NCBI GenBank assembly: GCA_016782885.1
Contig: JADHXQ010000026.1
Location: 1 to 47,948 of the forward strand
DNA: 47,948 nucleotides
Reading direction: 5' to 3'
From: Phycisphaerae bacterium
Lineage (GTDB): Bacteria; Planctomycetota; Phycisphaerae; SM23-33
Positions within the stretch are counted from its first letter, which is position 1, and every line of letters starts with the position of its first letter. Shown here piece after piece: positions 16,633 to 25,851 of this stretch. The translations under genes and the position numbers were made by a program. The notes below the pieces were generated by a model that was not told where the DNA came from, searched no databases, and saw nothing but the letters and a program-made list of their open reading frames with translations.

Positions 16633-17379
16633 ATGACGAAACAACTGATAATACTAATGGTAGCCCTGGCGTTGACAGGCGGGTGCGCCATTCCCCAGGA
16701 CCAGGGCACAAGAGCCTGGGAGCGGCGGGAACTTGATCCTGTTACGCGGCAGGGATACTACGTATTCGTACCAGACACTTACACATCCTCAAAACCAATA
16801 CCGGTAATCGTAAGCTGCCACGGTACGCCTCCGTTCGACGTGGCCAATCACCACATCAAGATGTGGAAGAAACTCGGCGAGGACAACCGCTGCATCATCG
16901 TCGCCCCGGAGTTGGTTGGTACTGACGGGCTGCTGGGCGACGGTCCGGTGATAGCGATGCTCGCCAACGAACGATTCATTCTGAGCATACTCAGCCAACT
17001 TGGATATCGCTACAACATCGACCGGGCGAACATCATGATCACCGGTTTCTCAGGCGGCGGGTTCCCAACTTACTGGGTGGGCTTGCGCCACCCCGAAATT
17101 TTTTCCGCCGTAGTCGCGCAGAACTGCAATTTCAGCCGGGGCAATCTTCACGGCTGGTATCCGCCGGAAGCGAAGAACTCCAACGTGATGGTCTACTACG
17201 GTTCAAACGATCCGTTCACGATCGCGCTCCAATCACAGTTTGCGATCGAGTATCTTCGCGAGCAGGGATTCAATATCGAAACGCGCGTGCTCAGCGGAAT
17301 GGGACACCAGCGGCGACCGGACATCGCAATGGATTTCTTCCGTCGTCACTGGACGCAACCCAGAGCATCTGCGCCCTGA
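16633..17379 (+). CDS. Lipoprotein alpha/beta-hydrolase (esterase/PHB-depolymerase-like)
   Basis: A 248-residue secreted hydrolase. The N terminus ends a hydrophobic stretch at LTGGC18, a lipobox-like site, though T-G-G-C is not textbook. The catalytic serine is S140 in GFSGGG, the oxyanion region is near VSCHGTPPF, the acid is probably the Asp in GSNDPFT and the base is the His in GMGHQRR. The lid and C-terminal part resemble the esterase/LpqC and PHB-depolymerase group. The natural substrate is unknown; an ester of plant or storage polymer is a guess. Confidence 0.8.
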   Translation: MTKQLIILMVALALTGGCAIPQDQGTRAWERRELDPVTRQGYYVFVPDTYTSSKPIPVIVSCHGTPPFDVANHHIKMWKKLGEDNRCIIVAPELVGTDGLLGDGPVIAMLANERFILSILSQLGYRYNIDRANIMITGFSGGGFPTYWVGLRHPEIFSAVVAQNCNFSRGNLHGWYPPEAKNSNVMVYYGSNDPFTIALQSQFAIEYLREQGFNIETRVLSGMGHQRRPDIAMDFFRRHWTQPRASAP

Positions 17380-17565
17380 AGCAGACGCACTTTTACAACG
17401 CGCCGTAAAATCGTTCGAGAATTGTTCAATTCAATACAAAAAAAATGTCGACGAAATGTTTAGTACTTCTTGCACGACTCAAAACTTCATTGTAAAAGAC
17501 AGTTGTGAATCATCGTGCAGCGCGAGCAACAGCACATAGTGAAACACTAGCTTAGGAGAACACCA

Positions 17566-17829
17566 ATGGCGAAGAAGAAAGCCGCAAAGAAAAAGAAAGC
17601 CGCCCCGAAGAAAAAAGTAGCAAAGAAGAAAGCTGCTCCAAAAAAGAAAAAGGCAGCAAAGAAGAAAGCCGCCCCGAAGAAAAAAGCAGCAAAGAAGAAA
17701 GCCGCCCCGAAGAAAAAAGTAGCAAAGAAGAAAGCCGCCCCGAAGAAGAAAAAGGCAGCAAAGAAGAAAGCCGCCCCGAAGAAAAAAGTGGCAAAGAAGA
17801 AAGCCGCTCCGAAGAAGAAAAAGAAGTAG
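17566..17829 (+). CDS. Histone H1-like Lys/Ala/Pro repeat protein
   Basis: An 87-residue protein built from only five amino acids: 50 Lys, 26 Ala, 7 Pro, 3 Val and the starting Met. It is an array of KKKAAPKKK and KKKAAKKK steps with no globular part. This is the pattern of eukaryotic H1 tails and of bacterial H1-like and HU-tail proteins, so binding and compacting DNA is the likely role (inference). A strong ribosome binding site GGAG lies 8 bases upstream. It has its own terminator at 17891-17934 and so is a single-gene unit. The DNA repeats follow the protein repeats; AAG and AAA are mixed. Confidence 0.85.
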   Translation: MAKKKAAKKKKAAPKKKVAKKKAAPKKKKAAKKKAAPKKKAAKKKAAPKKKVAKKKAAPKKKKAAKKKAAPKKKVAKKKAAPKKKKK

Positions 17830-17890
17830 ACCCATCTGAAATCCCAAACTGTGGTCTTCGCAGCTCGCGGTAGAGATCACAGCAAGGCAC

Positions 17891-17934
17891 AGCGGCAGGA
17901 GCAATAACACGTCAGCTCCTGCCGCTTTGCTTTT
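17891..17934 (+). terminator. Terminator of the H1-like gene
   Basis: A perfect 12-base stem, AGCGGCAGGAGC with GCTCCTGCCGCT, around a 12-base loop, followed by TTGCTTTT. Confidence 0.9.
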
Positions 17935-17963
17935 ATAACGGCATGGCAGTTGACAATGCCCTC

Positions 17964-17991
17964 TTGCCTGCGCCGAACCCCAGCGTATAAT
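17964..17991 (+). promoter_or_regulatory. Promoter overlapping the parA start
   Basis: -35 TTGCCT (17964-17969) and a consensus -10 TATAAT (17986-17991) are 16 bases apart. The -10 box runs into the first ATG (17990), so that codon cannot be in the message made from this promoter. Transcription would start near 17998, next to an in-frame GTG at 17999. Confidence 0.5.
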
Positions 17992-19024
17992 GCGTGTTGT
18001 GCAAACGGTGGCAATAATCAATCAGAAAGGCGGCGTGGGAAAAACCACGACAGTAGCCAATCTCGGCGCGGCAGTCGCTGCCGGGGGACATCGGCTCTGC
18101 CTGATCGACATGGACCCACAGGCCCATCTGACACTGCACATGGGGCTCGAACCGGGCGCCAATCAACCAGGTATATACCAGGTGCTCACGGGCGACGCGC
18201 CGCTGGACGACGCCGCCGTCAAACTCAACGAGAACCTCAGCGCGGTCCCGTCCGTTATCGATCTGGCCGCGGCGGAAACCGAACTGGTGTCGGTTGTCGG
18301 GCGAGAACAGATACTGCGTGACCGCCTGTCGGACTGCAACTCCGGTTTTGAGTACGTCATGGTCGACTGCCCCCCGTCTCTCGGTCTGCTTACGCTCAAC
18401 GCGCTGGCGGCGGCGGACTACGTATTCATCCCGCTCCAGGCGCACTTCCTGGCGCTGCAGGGTTTGGGCATGCTCCTCGAAACCATCTCGCTGGTACAAC
18501 AGCGCATCAACCCCGCCTTGAAAGTGGGCGGAGTGATACTCTGCATGTACGAAAAGCAGACACGCCTGGCCGGTGAAGTAGTCGCCGACCTCGAAGAGTT
18601 CCTGCAGGCGGCGAGAGGCAGCGATGTACCCTGGGCCGACGCGAATATTTTTTCGGCGGCAATACGGAGGAATATCAAACTGGCCGAATGCCCGTCTTAC
18701 GGTAAAACAATATTCGATTACGATCCGTACAGCCACGGCGCCATGGACTACGACGCGCTGGCCGAAGAGTTCCTCGCGTTCTTCTCACCGCAGGCCGCAG
18801 CCGATGAATCAGCCACGCAAAAACATCCCGACGAGCCCGCTGAAGAAATCGAAACCACCCAGACCGCCGAATCGATCGAGCCGAGCGAACCGGTCGAGCC
18901 GAGCGAACCGGCCGCCCTCCCCCAGGCGTCTCCGCCAATTGGTGAATCACCCGCCGAACCCCGTCCCGTGCCCGAGGCGCCTCCATCCCCCGCTGCCGAC
19001 CACCCATACGGCGCCTCTCACTGA
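17990..19024 (+). CDS. ParA/Soj-family ATPase with acidic Pro-rich tail
   Basis: A 344-residue deviant Walker A ATPase. INQKGGVGKTTTVANLG (about residues 9-26) is the P-loop, MVDCPPSLGLLTLNAL the switch II region, and the ADYVFIPLQ block follows. The last 80 residues are a low-complexity Glu/Pro/Ala/Ser tail unusual for the family. No parB gene is adjacent, so it is an orphan partitioning or positioning protein. The ATG at 17990 overlaps a consensus -10 box; the real start may be GTG at 17999 or GTG at 18008, which would begin V/MAIINQKGG as in many relatives, making a leaderless message. Near the H1-like gene, which hints at chromosome organisation. Confidence 0.85.
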   Translation: MRVVQTVAIINQKGGVGKTTTVANLGAAVAAGGHRLCLIDMDPQAHLTLHMGLEPGANQPGIYQVLTGDAPLDDAAVKLNENLSAVPSVIDLAAAETELVSVVGREQILRDRLSDCNSGFEYVMVDCPPSLGLLTLNALAAADYVFIPLQAHFLALQGLGMLLETISLVQQRINPALKVGGVILCMYEKQTRLAGEVVADLEEFLQAARGSDVPWADANIFSAAIRRNIKLAECPSYGKTIFDYDPYSHGAMDYDALAEEFLAFFSPQAAADESATQKHPDEPAEEIETTQTAESIEPSEPVEPSEPAALPQASPPIGESPAEPRPVPEAPPSPAADHPYGASH

Positions 19025-19108
19025 AGCGTCACCTGAACCGGCGTACCGCAACGATACCACGCCGGGATAACGAATCTTGCGGGCCTCCCCTTTCGTCAGA
19101 CGAGTTGT

Positions 19109-20626
19109 CTATCGCCCCAGTCCCGATTCGGCTACTTCGATGGCCTTCAGCAGCGCGCCAGCCTTGTTGATGGTCTCTTCGTATTCGGTCTGCGGAACTG
19201 AATCCGCGACAAATCCGGCGCCCGCCTGCAGGTAGACCTTGCCCCCGGAAATCACCATCGTCCTCAGCGCGATGCAGGTGTCCATGTTCCCGCAGAAATC
19301 GACATATCCGACGGCCCCGGCATATGGTCCGCGCCGGATCGGCTCAAATTCGTCGATGATCTCCATTGCCCGTATCTTCGGGGCGCCGGAGACCGTACCT
19401 ACCGGCAGCGCCGCCCTCAGGGCGTCAAACGCCGTCTTGCCCTCGGCGAGTTTGCCCTTTACGTCCGAACTGATGTGCATGACGTGGCTATAGCGTTCGA
19501 CGGCCATAAGTTCCGACTCCGACAAGACAATACTACCCGCCTCGGCAACCATGCCCACGTCGTTCCTGGCCAGGTCAACGAGCATGATGTGCTCGGCGAG
19601 TTCTTTCGGATCGGCCAGGAGCTCGGCTTCGAGGGCGGCGTCCTCTTCTTCAGTCAGGCCTCTGCGGCGCGTTCCAGCCAGGGGCCTGTTGGTTACTATC
19701 CCGTCTTCGACGCGGCAGAGTATTTCCGGGCTGGCGCCGACGAGCGTGACCTCCGGGGAGTCGAACATGAACATGAACGGCGAAGGGTTCACCACCCTCA
19801 GGGCTCGATAGATATCAAAACTCGCCGCGGTGGTTTCGACGGTCAACCGCTGCGACCCGACAACCTGGAAGATATCGCCCGCGCGGATATATTCCTTGCA
19901 GGCATCGACCATCCGGCAGAACTCATCGCGGGAGAAACTCGACTGAAAGGACTTCCGCGGCAGGGCGGTGAGATTGACTTCGTCGACCGGGTGACCGTTG
20001 TCGTCGTCGCAGAGTCTGGCGACAGTTCGCTCTATCGCCTCGCACGCCTGCTGATACGCCCCGTCGGGATCGTCGCTGACGTGCGCGTTGGCTACTACTT
20101 TGATTGTTTTCGAAACGTGATCGAATATCACCATAGTTCGGTACAGACCGAACGACAGATCCGGAAGGTTGCGGTCGTCGGGCGGGCCTTCGCCAATGTT
20201 CTCGTAGTACCGCACCATGTCGTATCCGGCATAACCGACCAGCCCGCCGGTGAAACGCGGCAGGTCAGATATGCGAACGGACTTGTAGTCGCTGATGAGC
20301 TTGTGCAACTCGCCCAGGGGATCTCCGCTGGTGATGCTCTCGGCGCCCCGCCCGGTGCGCTTGATAGTGATTTTGTCTCGATAGGCCGTAAAAACAACTT
20401 CCGGGTCGACCCCGACGAACGAATACCTGGCGATCCGCTCACCGCCGACAACGCTTTCGAACAGAAACGAATTAGAGACCCGCCCGAAGCCCGACGGTTC
20501 GGCCAGACGGCGATAGGCGGTCACCGGCGTCAGGGCGTCGGCCATCAGTTGACGATACACCGGTATTGTATTTCCCCGCTCAGTAAGCCCCTTGAATTCA
20601 TCGAAATTCGGATAGTAATGTTTCAT
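19109..20626 (-). CDS. trpE: Anthranilate synthase component I
   Basis: A 505-residue enzyme that makes anthranilate from chorismate and ammonia for tryptophan synthesis, normally with the glutamine amidotransferase TrpG (not in the window). Visible family blocks include SNSFLFESV (the usual LLES-type tryptophan-sensing site, here LFES), NPSPFMFMFD, NRPLAGTRRRG and PVGTVSGAPKIRAMEIIDEFE. The ATG at 20626 was chosen; an open frame 39 codons longer begins in the intergenic gap. AGGAAA lies about 10 bases upstream. It follows the ROK kinase by 46 bases and may be in its operon. It is convergent with parA. Confidence 0.92.
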   Translation of the reverse strand: MKHYYPNFDEFKGLTERGNTIPVYRQLMADALTPVTAYRRLAEPSGFGRVSNSFLFESVVGGERIARYSFVGVDPEVVFTAYRDKITIKRTGRGAESITSGDPLGELHKLISDYKSVRISDLPRFTGGLVGYAGYDMVRYYENIGEGPPDDRNLPDLSFGLYRTMVIFDHVSKTIKVVANAHVSDDPDGAYQQACEAIERTVARLCDDDNGHPVDEVNLTALPRKSFQSSFSRDEFCRMVDACKEYIRAGDIFQVVGSQRLTVETTAASFDIYRALRVVNPSPFMFMFDSPEVTLVGASPEILCRVEDGIVTNRPLAGTRRRGLTEEEDAALEAELLADPKELAEHIMLVDLARNDVGMVAEAGSIVLSESELMAVERYSHVMHISSDVKGKLAEGKTAFDALRAALPVGTVSGAPKIRAMEIIDEFEPIRRGPYAGAVGYVDFCGNMDTCIALRTMVISGGKVYLQAGAGFVADSVPQTEYEETINKAGALLKAIEVAESGLGR

Positions 20627-20672
20627 CAATTGGCGTTTCCTGTAAGTCCGGAGGTCGAGGCGCCCGGCGCGA

Positions 20673-21641
20673 TCAAGATCCGAATTGGTGCCACGCCACC
20701 CCCGCAGCCCCGATGGCGCCGGCATCCGATCCCAGGTCCGCAATGGCTACCTCGGTCTTTATCTCCGTCATCGCCCAATGCAGGTCCGCGAAATGGGCCC
20801 GCACGGGATCGATCAGGTCGGAGCCGGCCTTGGCCATCCCGCCGGTAAGTACAATTTTGTCCGGGTCGAATATTCTGGTAAGACTGACGCACGCCATCGC
20901 CAGGTGGCGCGCCGTGGCGTCCCAGACCTCGGCGGCGAAAGCGTCGCCGCCTGCGCGGGCCTCGTTAATGTCTTTGGAGTCGATGGACCCCTTGGTATCG
21001 AAGATGGCTCTCAGGGCAGTGGGGGGCTTTTCGGCGGTCATACGGGCCATCGTACGGTCGGCCATAAACTTCGCCGAACAATACTGTTCAACACATCCGC
21101 GCTGCCCGCAACCACAAGGCTCACCGTCGGGAACCAGGATCATGTGACCGAGTTCGGCGCCTATCTCGTGCGCGCCGTGCAGCACTTCTCCACCGATCAC
21201 CACTCCGCCGCCGACGCCCGTACCAAGCGTCAGCACAACCAGGTCATCGGCGTCCTTGCCCGCTCCGGCGATGTATTCGCCGTACGCCGCGGCGTTGGCG
21301 TCGTTTTCCAACGCCACCGGAAGAGCGAGCAAATCGCTGACCATGTCTCTGAGGGGCACGTTGACCATACCGGAGATATTCGGACTGGCGATGACGATAC
21401 CGGCCTTGAGGTCCAGCGGACCGGGAGAACCGACACCCACACCGAGAACCTGCTCGCTCGAGAGCCCGGCGGTGTCAATTATTTTCCGCGCACCGGCGGC
21501 CATCTGCTCGACGAGCCCGTCGGCGCCGCCGTCGGTGGGAGTGGGCAGTGCGAGTATCTCTGACGCGTTTCCCTGGCGGTCAGTCGCAACGAACTTGATG
21601 AACGTCCCGCCCAAATCTATTCCAACACACATCTCTGCCAT
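20673..21641 (-). CDS. ROK-family sugar kinase (glucokinase-like)
   Basis: A 322-residue kinase. It has the ATP-binding DLGGT (9-13), the catalytic Asp114 in LENDANAA, the ROK zinc site with H166 in GHMILV and Cys176, Cys178 and Cys183 in CGCGQRGC, and the adenosine-binding loop LTGGMAKAGSDL. It likely phosphorylates glucose or a related sugar; ROK sequence alone cannot tell the substrate. It begins 14 bases after the HEAT-repeat gene, with AGAGG in the upstream gene as ribosome binding site. The neighbours trpE and HEAT do not indicate a pathway. Confidence 0.9.
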   Translation of the reverse strand: MAEMCVGIDLGGTFIKFVATDRQGNASEILALPTPTDGGADGLVEQMAAGARKIIDTAGLSSEQVLGVGVGSPGPLDLKAGIVIASPNISGMVNVPLRDMVSDLLALPVALENDANAAAYGEYIAGAGKDADDLVVLTLGTGVGGGVVIGGEVLHGAHEIGAELGHMILVPDGEPCGCGQRGCVEQYCSAKFMADRTMARMTAEKPPTALRAIFDTKGSIDSKDINEARAGGDAFAAEVWDATARHLAMACVSLTRIFDPDKIVLTGGMAKAGSDLIDPVRAHFADLHWAMTEIKTEVAIADLGSDAGAIGAAGVAWHQFGS

Positions 21642-21656
21642 GAGGAAGCCTCTACT

Positions 21657-24080
21657 CTATACCCGGGCTTTCTTCAACCAGCCCTCGATAACCTTGATCC
21701 GCTGATCCTTCGACGCTTCGGGATCGTACCCGGTCAACTTCGGAGCGACTTGCTTGAGAACGACAATAATGGCCCCGGCGACCTTCGGATCGGCCTGTTT
21801 GTCCTCAATGCTGCTCTTGAGCACTTCCAGCAGCGGGACAATGGCTCGCGAAGCCATGACCTGGAGTTCTCCAGTGGCCTTGCTTCTCGCCGATTCATCG
21901 GCCGCGGTCAACTGCCCCACCAGTTGCGAAACTCTTTTCTTATCGGCGATCCGCTGTGCCTCACGGGCGTCGGTCAGCACAGTCTGGAAACTCTTACGCA
22001 TCTCGACAGTCAGACGCTGTGAAAGATTCTCCACCGCTCGATCCGCCAGCAGAATCGCGGGGGCATAACGCTGCTCGGCGACCAGCGCATCGAGCCTGGC
22101 GGAAAGTGCTTTGCGAGCGGACTCGAACACCGCACTTTCATTCTGCGCCGCCATCGCCTTTATCGCCGCCGGATCGTCGGCGGCAAGTAACGCCTCGATC
22201 CACTCGACCCAGGCCCCCGATGCCTTGGCGTCCTTGGCGACGAGCATCGCGTCATAGGCCTTGCGGAAATGCCCGGCGGCCTCAGCAGGTCTCGCCCCGG
22301 TCAGCAATGCCTGACCGAGCGTGCGGAGCGCTTGAGGCAACTTGGCGCCGTTCTGCGCCTTGACGGTCGAGACGAGCATCTCGAGAATCTCAATCCGCTG
22401 GGTTATTGCGTCGTCCCTTCCGACAAGACGCTGGGCCTCTGCCTCCAGCGTTGCCGCATCGGCACCGGCCAGAAGCCCCATCGCCACCTCCCAGGCCTGC
22501 TTGCGTACGGCTTGGTCGGTTTCCGCCTTGGGATCGGTGCGCTTCAGGATGGTCGCTAAATGATTTTGACCGCCCAATTTACCTAATGTGGCAATGGAAG
22601 CCACCCGCACACCACGATCGGAATCGCCGACCAGTGCGGCAATGGCATCGGCGTCGGCGGCCTGCCCGGCCTGTGCCAGGGAATTGACCGCCGCCAGACG
22701 AACTTTTGCCTCGTTGTCCTTCAACGCCAATCTGAGAACCGCCAGGAAACTCTTGTGTCTGATAACCCCCATCGCCGTCAAAACCGCTTCCCGCATTGCC
22801 ACCGCAACGGTCTGGTCTTCCTGCCCTTTCTTTTTATACCGTCTGACCAAGGCGGAACTGGCCTTCGAGAGAACATCTCCGCTCAGCGGTTTGGCCGAGG
22901 CAATCCGGCCCAAAGCCAACGCGGCGGCCCCGGCCACCGAATCGTAGTTACTGGCAATTTCAGCCACAACCGCGGATAAGGCTTCGGGACTCTTGAGGTG
23001 CCCCAACGCGGTCAGTATTGCCTGCCGAACACCTTGGATTTCTTCCGTCTTCAATCCGGCAAGCAGCGCCCCGAGGGCTTCGGCGTCTCCCTGGTGGGCC
23101 ACCAACATCACCGAAGCCTGCCTGACCCTGGGATCGGGGTCCTTGACCATCGCACGGATCCTGGCCTGAAGTTTCTCGGAGATTTTCTGACCACCGGCGA
23201 TTTTCGTCTCGGTCAGAACCGTACCGGCCAATCGGGCATCGGCCACAGAATCAGATAGAAAACCAAGCAGCAGACCTTCCCGCTGTGCCTCGGGAACAGC
23301 ATCGTACTGATCCCGCAGCGCCTGGGCCAACCGCTCTCGCAGGCGCTGGTTGTCCACCTCCAACTCGGCCTTCCCGCGGGCCAGAGAGTCCGCCAACTCC
23401 GCCAGCCATTTGGAAGGCGGTTTGTCCCGGTTGCGGTTCCACCACTGTTTTGCCAGGCGGCGATTCGTGCGGAACGCTTTGATGTTCGTAAGGTTCGCCA
23501 GCGCATCGGCGGCGGCGTCACGTATCGGAGCATCGCGATCGTCCAGCAGGCGAACGAGCGCATCGACCGTCCGCTTGTCCAGCGCCGACTGCAGCGCGGC
23601 CATCGTGTCGATCCGCACCGCCCGCTCGAACTTGCGGTCGGACGCTATGGCAACGAGTTTGTCGACGACCGCGTCGTCCTTGTAAACCGCCAGCGCCTTG
23701 GCGGCCGCCGGACGCACTTCGGCATCGCTGCCCGTCAGCATGGCCAGCAGCGGATCGATAAAGTCGCTCCTCGGTTCGGTCCCGTTACCGCGGGAAATGG
23801 CCTGGGCTACCGCAATTCTCGCCGCGAGGTTGTCTCCGGCAAGAAAGTCTTTCAGGGCCTCGACCGCCTGGGGATATTTCTTGGCCAACAAGAGTTCGGC
23901 CGCTTCCAGTTTGGTCTTGGGAGATCGCGCGGGATCTGACAACTGCCCGCTGAGAGTGTTGAATTCCTTCTGCTCGGCGTCTGTAAGACGTTTGAGCACC
24001 TTGGGCTGGGGCAGAGAAGCATCCACCCCCAAAAGCATAACGACCGCAATGACAATAGTTCTCAATCCGGTACAATTCAC
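21657..24080 (-). CDS. Large secreted HEAT-repeat protein
   Basis: An 807-residue protein. A GTG start gives a hydrophobic signal segment (IVIAVVMLLGV, about residues 9-19). Nearly the entire remainder is helical, with HEAT-type steps such as DSDRGVRVASIATLGKLG, DNEAKVRLAAVNSLAQAG and GSDAEVRPAAAKALA, spread over at least 600 residues. HEAT solenoids usually mediate protein contacts; no catalytic motif is seen. It is the first gene of a probable operon with the ROK kinase and trpE, behind a promoter with a perfect TTGACA (24127-24155). Confidence 0.85.
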   Translation of the reverse strand: MNCTGLRTIVIAVVMLLGVDASLPQPKVLKRLTDAEQKEFNTLSGQLSDPARSPKTKLEAAELLLAKKYPQAVEALKDFLAGDNLAARIAVAQAISRGNGTEPRSDFIDPLLAMLTGSDAEVRPAAAKALAVYKDDAVVDKLVAIASDRKFERAVRIDTMAALQSALDKRTVDALVRLLDDRDAPIRDAAADALANLTNIKAFRTNRRLAKQWWNRNRDKPPSKWLAELADSLARGKAELEVDNQRLRERLAQALRDQYDAVPEAQREGLLLGFLSDSVADARLAGTVLTETKIAGGQKISEKLQARIRAMVKDPDPRVRQASVMLVAHQGDAEALGALLAGLKTEEIQGVRQAILTALGHLKSPEALSAVVAEIASNYDSVAGAAALALGRIASAKPLSGDVLSKASSALVRRYKKKGQEDQTVAVAMREAVLTAMGVIRHKSFLAVLRLALKDNEAKVRLAAVNSLAQAGQAADADAIAALVGDSDRGVRVASIATLGKLGGQNHLATILKRTDPKAETDQAVRKQAWEVAMGLLAGADAATLEAEAQRLVGRDDAITQRIEILEMLVSTVKAQNGAKLPQALRTLGQALLTGARPAEAAGHFRKAYDAMLVAKDAKASGAWVEWIEALLAADDPAAIKAMAAQNESAVFESARKALSARLDALVAEQRYAPAILLADRAVENLSQRLTVEMRKSFQTVLTDAREAQRIADKKRVSQLVGQLTAADESARSKATGELQVMASRAIVPLLEVLKSSIEDKQADPKVAGAIIVVLKQVAPKLTGYDPEASKDQRIKVIEGWLKKARV

Positions 24081-24126
24081 TGCACAAAGTCCATTTTGTC
24101 CAACCAGACCCCCACCATATATACCA

Positions 24127-24155
24127 TATGTACTCTAAATCGGCGGTAATGTCAA
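24127..24155 (-). promoter_or_regulatory. Promoter of the HEAT-ROK-trpE unit
   Basis: On the minus strand, a perfect -35 TTGACA (24155-24150) is followed after 17 bases by TACATA (24132-24127). The leader before the GTG at 24080 would be about 40 bases. Confidence 0.5.
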
Positions 24156-24188
24156 ATTTCGCCAGTCTGGAGTTGTTTCAATTGGGCC

Positions 24189-24216
24189 TTGACCTGCACT
24201 ACCCGCCGACGATACC
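24189..24216 (+). promoter_or_regulatory. Possible promoter of the lemA-M48 unit
   Basis: TTGACC (24189-24194) and GATACC (24211-24216), 16 bases apart, lie about 55 bases before the LemA start. The -10 box is poor, so the call is weak. Confidence 0.3.
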
Positions 24217-24270
24217 TTCAAGCGCAGTGTAGAACTAGTCCGCAACCGCTCTTGAACGAAAGGATTTATC

Positions 24271-24825
24271 ATGGTTGGCATATGGATTGTGATTGCCGTC
24301 GTACTGATGATCGCACTGCTCCTGATTGCCGTATACAACGGTCTGGTGCAGAAGCGAGTCAGGTGCCAGAGCGCCTGGAGCCAGATTGACGTCCAGCTCA
24401 AACGCCGCTACGACCTCATCCCAAACCTCGTCGAAACGGTAAAGGGTTACGCCTCGCACGAAAGGGAGACGCTCGAAGCCGTTATCCAGGCCCGCAACTC
24501 CGCTATCAACGCCAAGGGCGTCGCAGAGCAGGCCGGAGCCGAAAACATGCTCACCGGCGCCCTGGGCAAGCTGTTCGCATTGTCGGAGAGCTATCCGGAC
24601 CTGAAGGCCAACGAAAACTTCTCGCAACTCCAGGAGGAACTGACAACCACCGAGAACAAAATCGCTTTCGCCCGCCAGCACTACAACGACTCGGCGGCAG
24701 TCTACAACACCGCGAGAATGAAGTTTCCCAACAACATCGTCGCCAACATGTTCGCCTTCACCGAACAGGAATACTTCGAACTGGAAGACGCCTCGCAGAA
24801 AGAGGCGCCCCAGGTTTCTTTCTAA
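24271..24825 (+). CDS. LemA family protein
   Basis: A 184-residue inner-membrane protein with a single N-terminal helix (about 2-25) followed by the LemA coiled-coil core, with the characteristic RYDLIPNLVETVKGYASHE, QARNSAINAKG and LPxLxANENFxxLQ-type (PDLKANENFSQLQEELTTTENKIAFARQ) blocks. The function of LemA is not established. It is typically paired with an M48-family protease, as here with the gene at 24888. GAAAGG stands 7-8 bases upstream of the ATG. Confidence 0.92.
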   Translation: MVGIWIVIAVVLMIALLLIAVYNGLVQKRVRCQSAWSQIDVQLKRRYDLIPNLVETVKGYASHERETLEAVIQARNSAINAKGVAEQAGAENMLTGALGKLFALSESYPDLKANENFSQLQEELTTTENKIAFARQHYNDSAAVYNTARMKFPNNIVANMFAFTEQEYFELEDASQKEAPQVSF

Positions 24826-24887
24826 CGCACCGCCGGCGCAAGCGGATTCAGATGAACTGACGACCAGCAAGCAGAGTAACAACAGTA

Positions 24888-25826
24888 ATGGGCGGCGAAA
24901 CTTTTCACACGCTTATCGCAAAGAACCGGCGTAACAGTTTCATCCTGATCGGCGGATTCATGCTGTTCTTCGTCGGGATGGGGTTTCTTGTCGGCATGGT
25001 GTGGGGAGGCGGTCAGGCCGCGTTCAGCATAATAGTGGCCGCCATTGCGGGTATCGTGGCGTTTATCCTGACGCTGGCGAGCTACTTCGGCGGATCGTCG
25101 GCACTGCTGGGAATGAGCCGGGCAAAGGAGATCACACACGCCGACGATCCGCAACTGTTTAACGTGGTCGAGGAAATATGCCTCGCCGGAGGCATGCCCG
25201 TCCCGCGGATATACCTGATAAACGATACGGCCATGAATGCGTTCGCCACAGGCAGGAATCCCCGGCACGCGAGCGTGGCGATTACCGTCGGGCTGCGGTC
25301 CAAACTCACCCGCGACGAACTCCAGGGCGTTATGGCGCACGAACTGAGCCACATACGCAACTACGATATTCTCTATGCGATGCTGATGGCCGTCATGGTC
25401 GGCGTTCTCGTGATGCTGTGCGATATTTTTCTCCGAAGCATGCTCTGGGGAGGAGCGCGCCGTCGCGGGTCCAGGAGCAGCAACGGTAAAGGCAATCCGC
25501 TGCAACTGGTCCTGATCGTCGTGGCGTTAGTCCTGGCGATCATTGCCCCGATACTCGCCCGCATAATCCAAATGTCGCTTTCCCGCCAGCGCGAATACCT
25601 TGCAGACGCCGGTAGCGTGGAACTGACCCGCAATCCCGAAGGCCTGATCGGCGCATTGAACAAGCTCGGTGGCGACGTCGAAGTGCTCGAAGTGGCCAAT
25701 CGCGCCACCGCGGGCCTCTACTTCGTAAATCCGATCAAAAAATTTGAAAAAAGAGCGTCCAGCATTTTCTGCACGCACCCGCCCATCGAGGATCGCGTTG
25801 CAAGGCTGCAACAACTGACCGTATGA
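24888..25826 (+). CDS. htpX: M48-family membrane metalloprotease (HtpX-like)
   Basis: A 312-residue zinc protease of membrane quality control. Two N-terminal helices (about 17-39 and 46-66) come before the catalytic HELSH at residues 151-155 (H151, E152, H155). A second helix pair follows (about 160-185 and 205-230), then the third zinc ligand Glu in SRQREYLADAGSVELT. Length and layout fit HtpX. It cuts misfolded membrane proteins in relatives. It forms a pair with LemA, 62 bases downstream of it. Confidence 0.92.
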   Translation: MGGETFHTLIAKNRRNSFILIGGFMLFFVGMGFLVGMVWGGGQAAFSIIVAAIAGIVAFILTLASYFGGSSALLGMSRAKEITHADDPQLFNVVEEICLAGGMPVPRIYLINDTAMNAFATGRNPRHASVAITVGLRSKLTRDELQGVMAHELSHIRNYDILYAMLMAVMVGVLVMLCDIFLRSMLWGGARRRGSRSSNGKGNPLQLVLIVVALVLAIIAPILARIIQMSLSRQREYLADAGSVELTRNPEGLIGALNKLGGDVEVLEVANRATAGLYFVNPIKKFEKRASSIFCTHPPIEDRVARLQQLTV

Positions 25827-25851
25827 CCCCCGCCAACCGAAGACAAAGCAG

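Noticed and set aside
17566-17829. CRISPR array
   Set aside because: The DNA repeats are codons of a Lys/Ala/Pro protein without spacers, and there are no cas genes.
19475-20848. A 457-codon open frame antisense to trpE
   Set aside because: Antisense to a well-supported gene; no recognisable domains.
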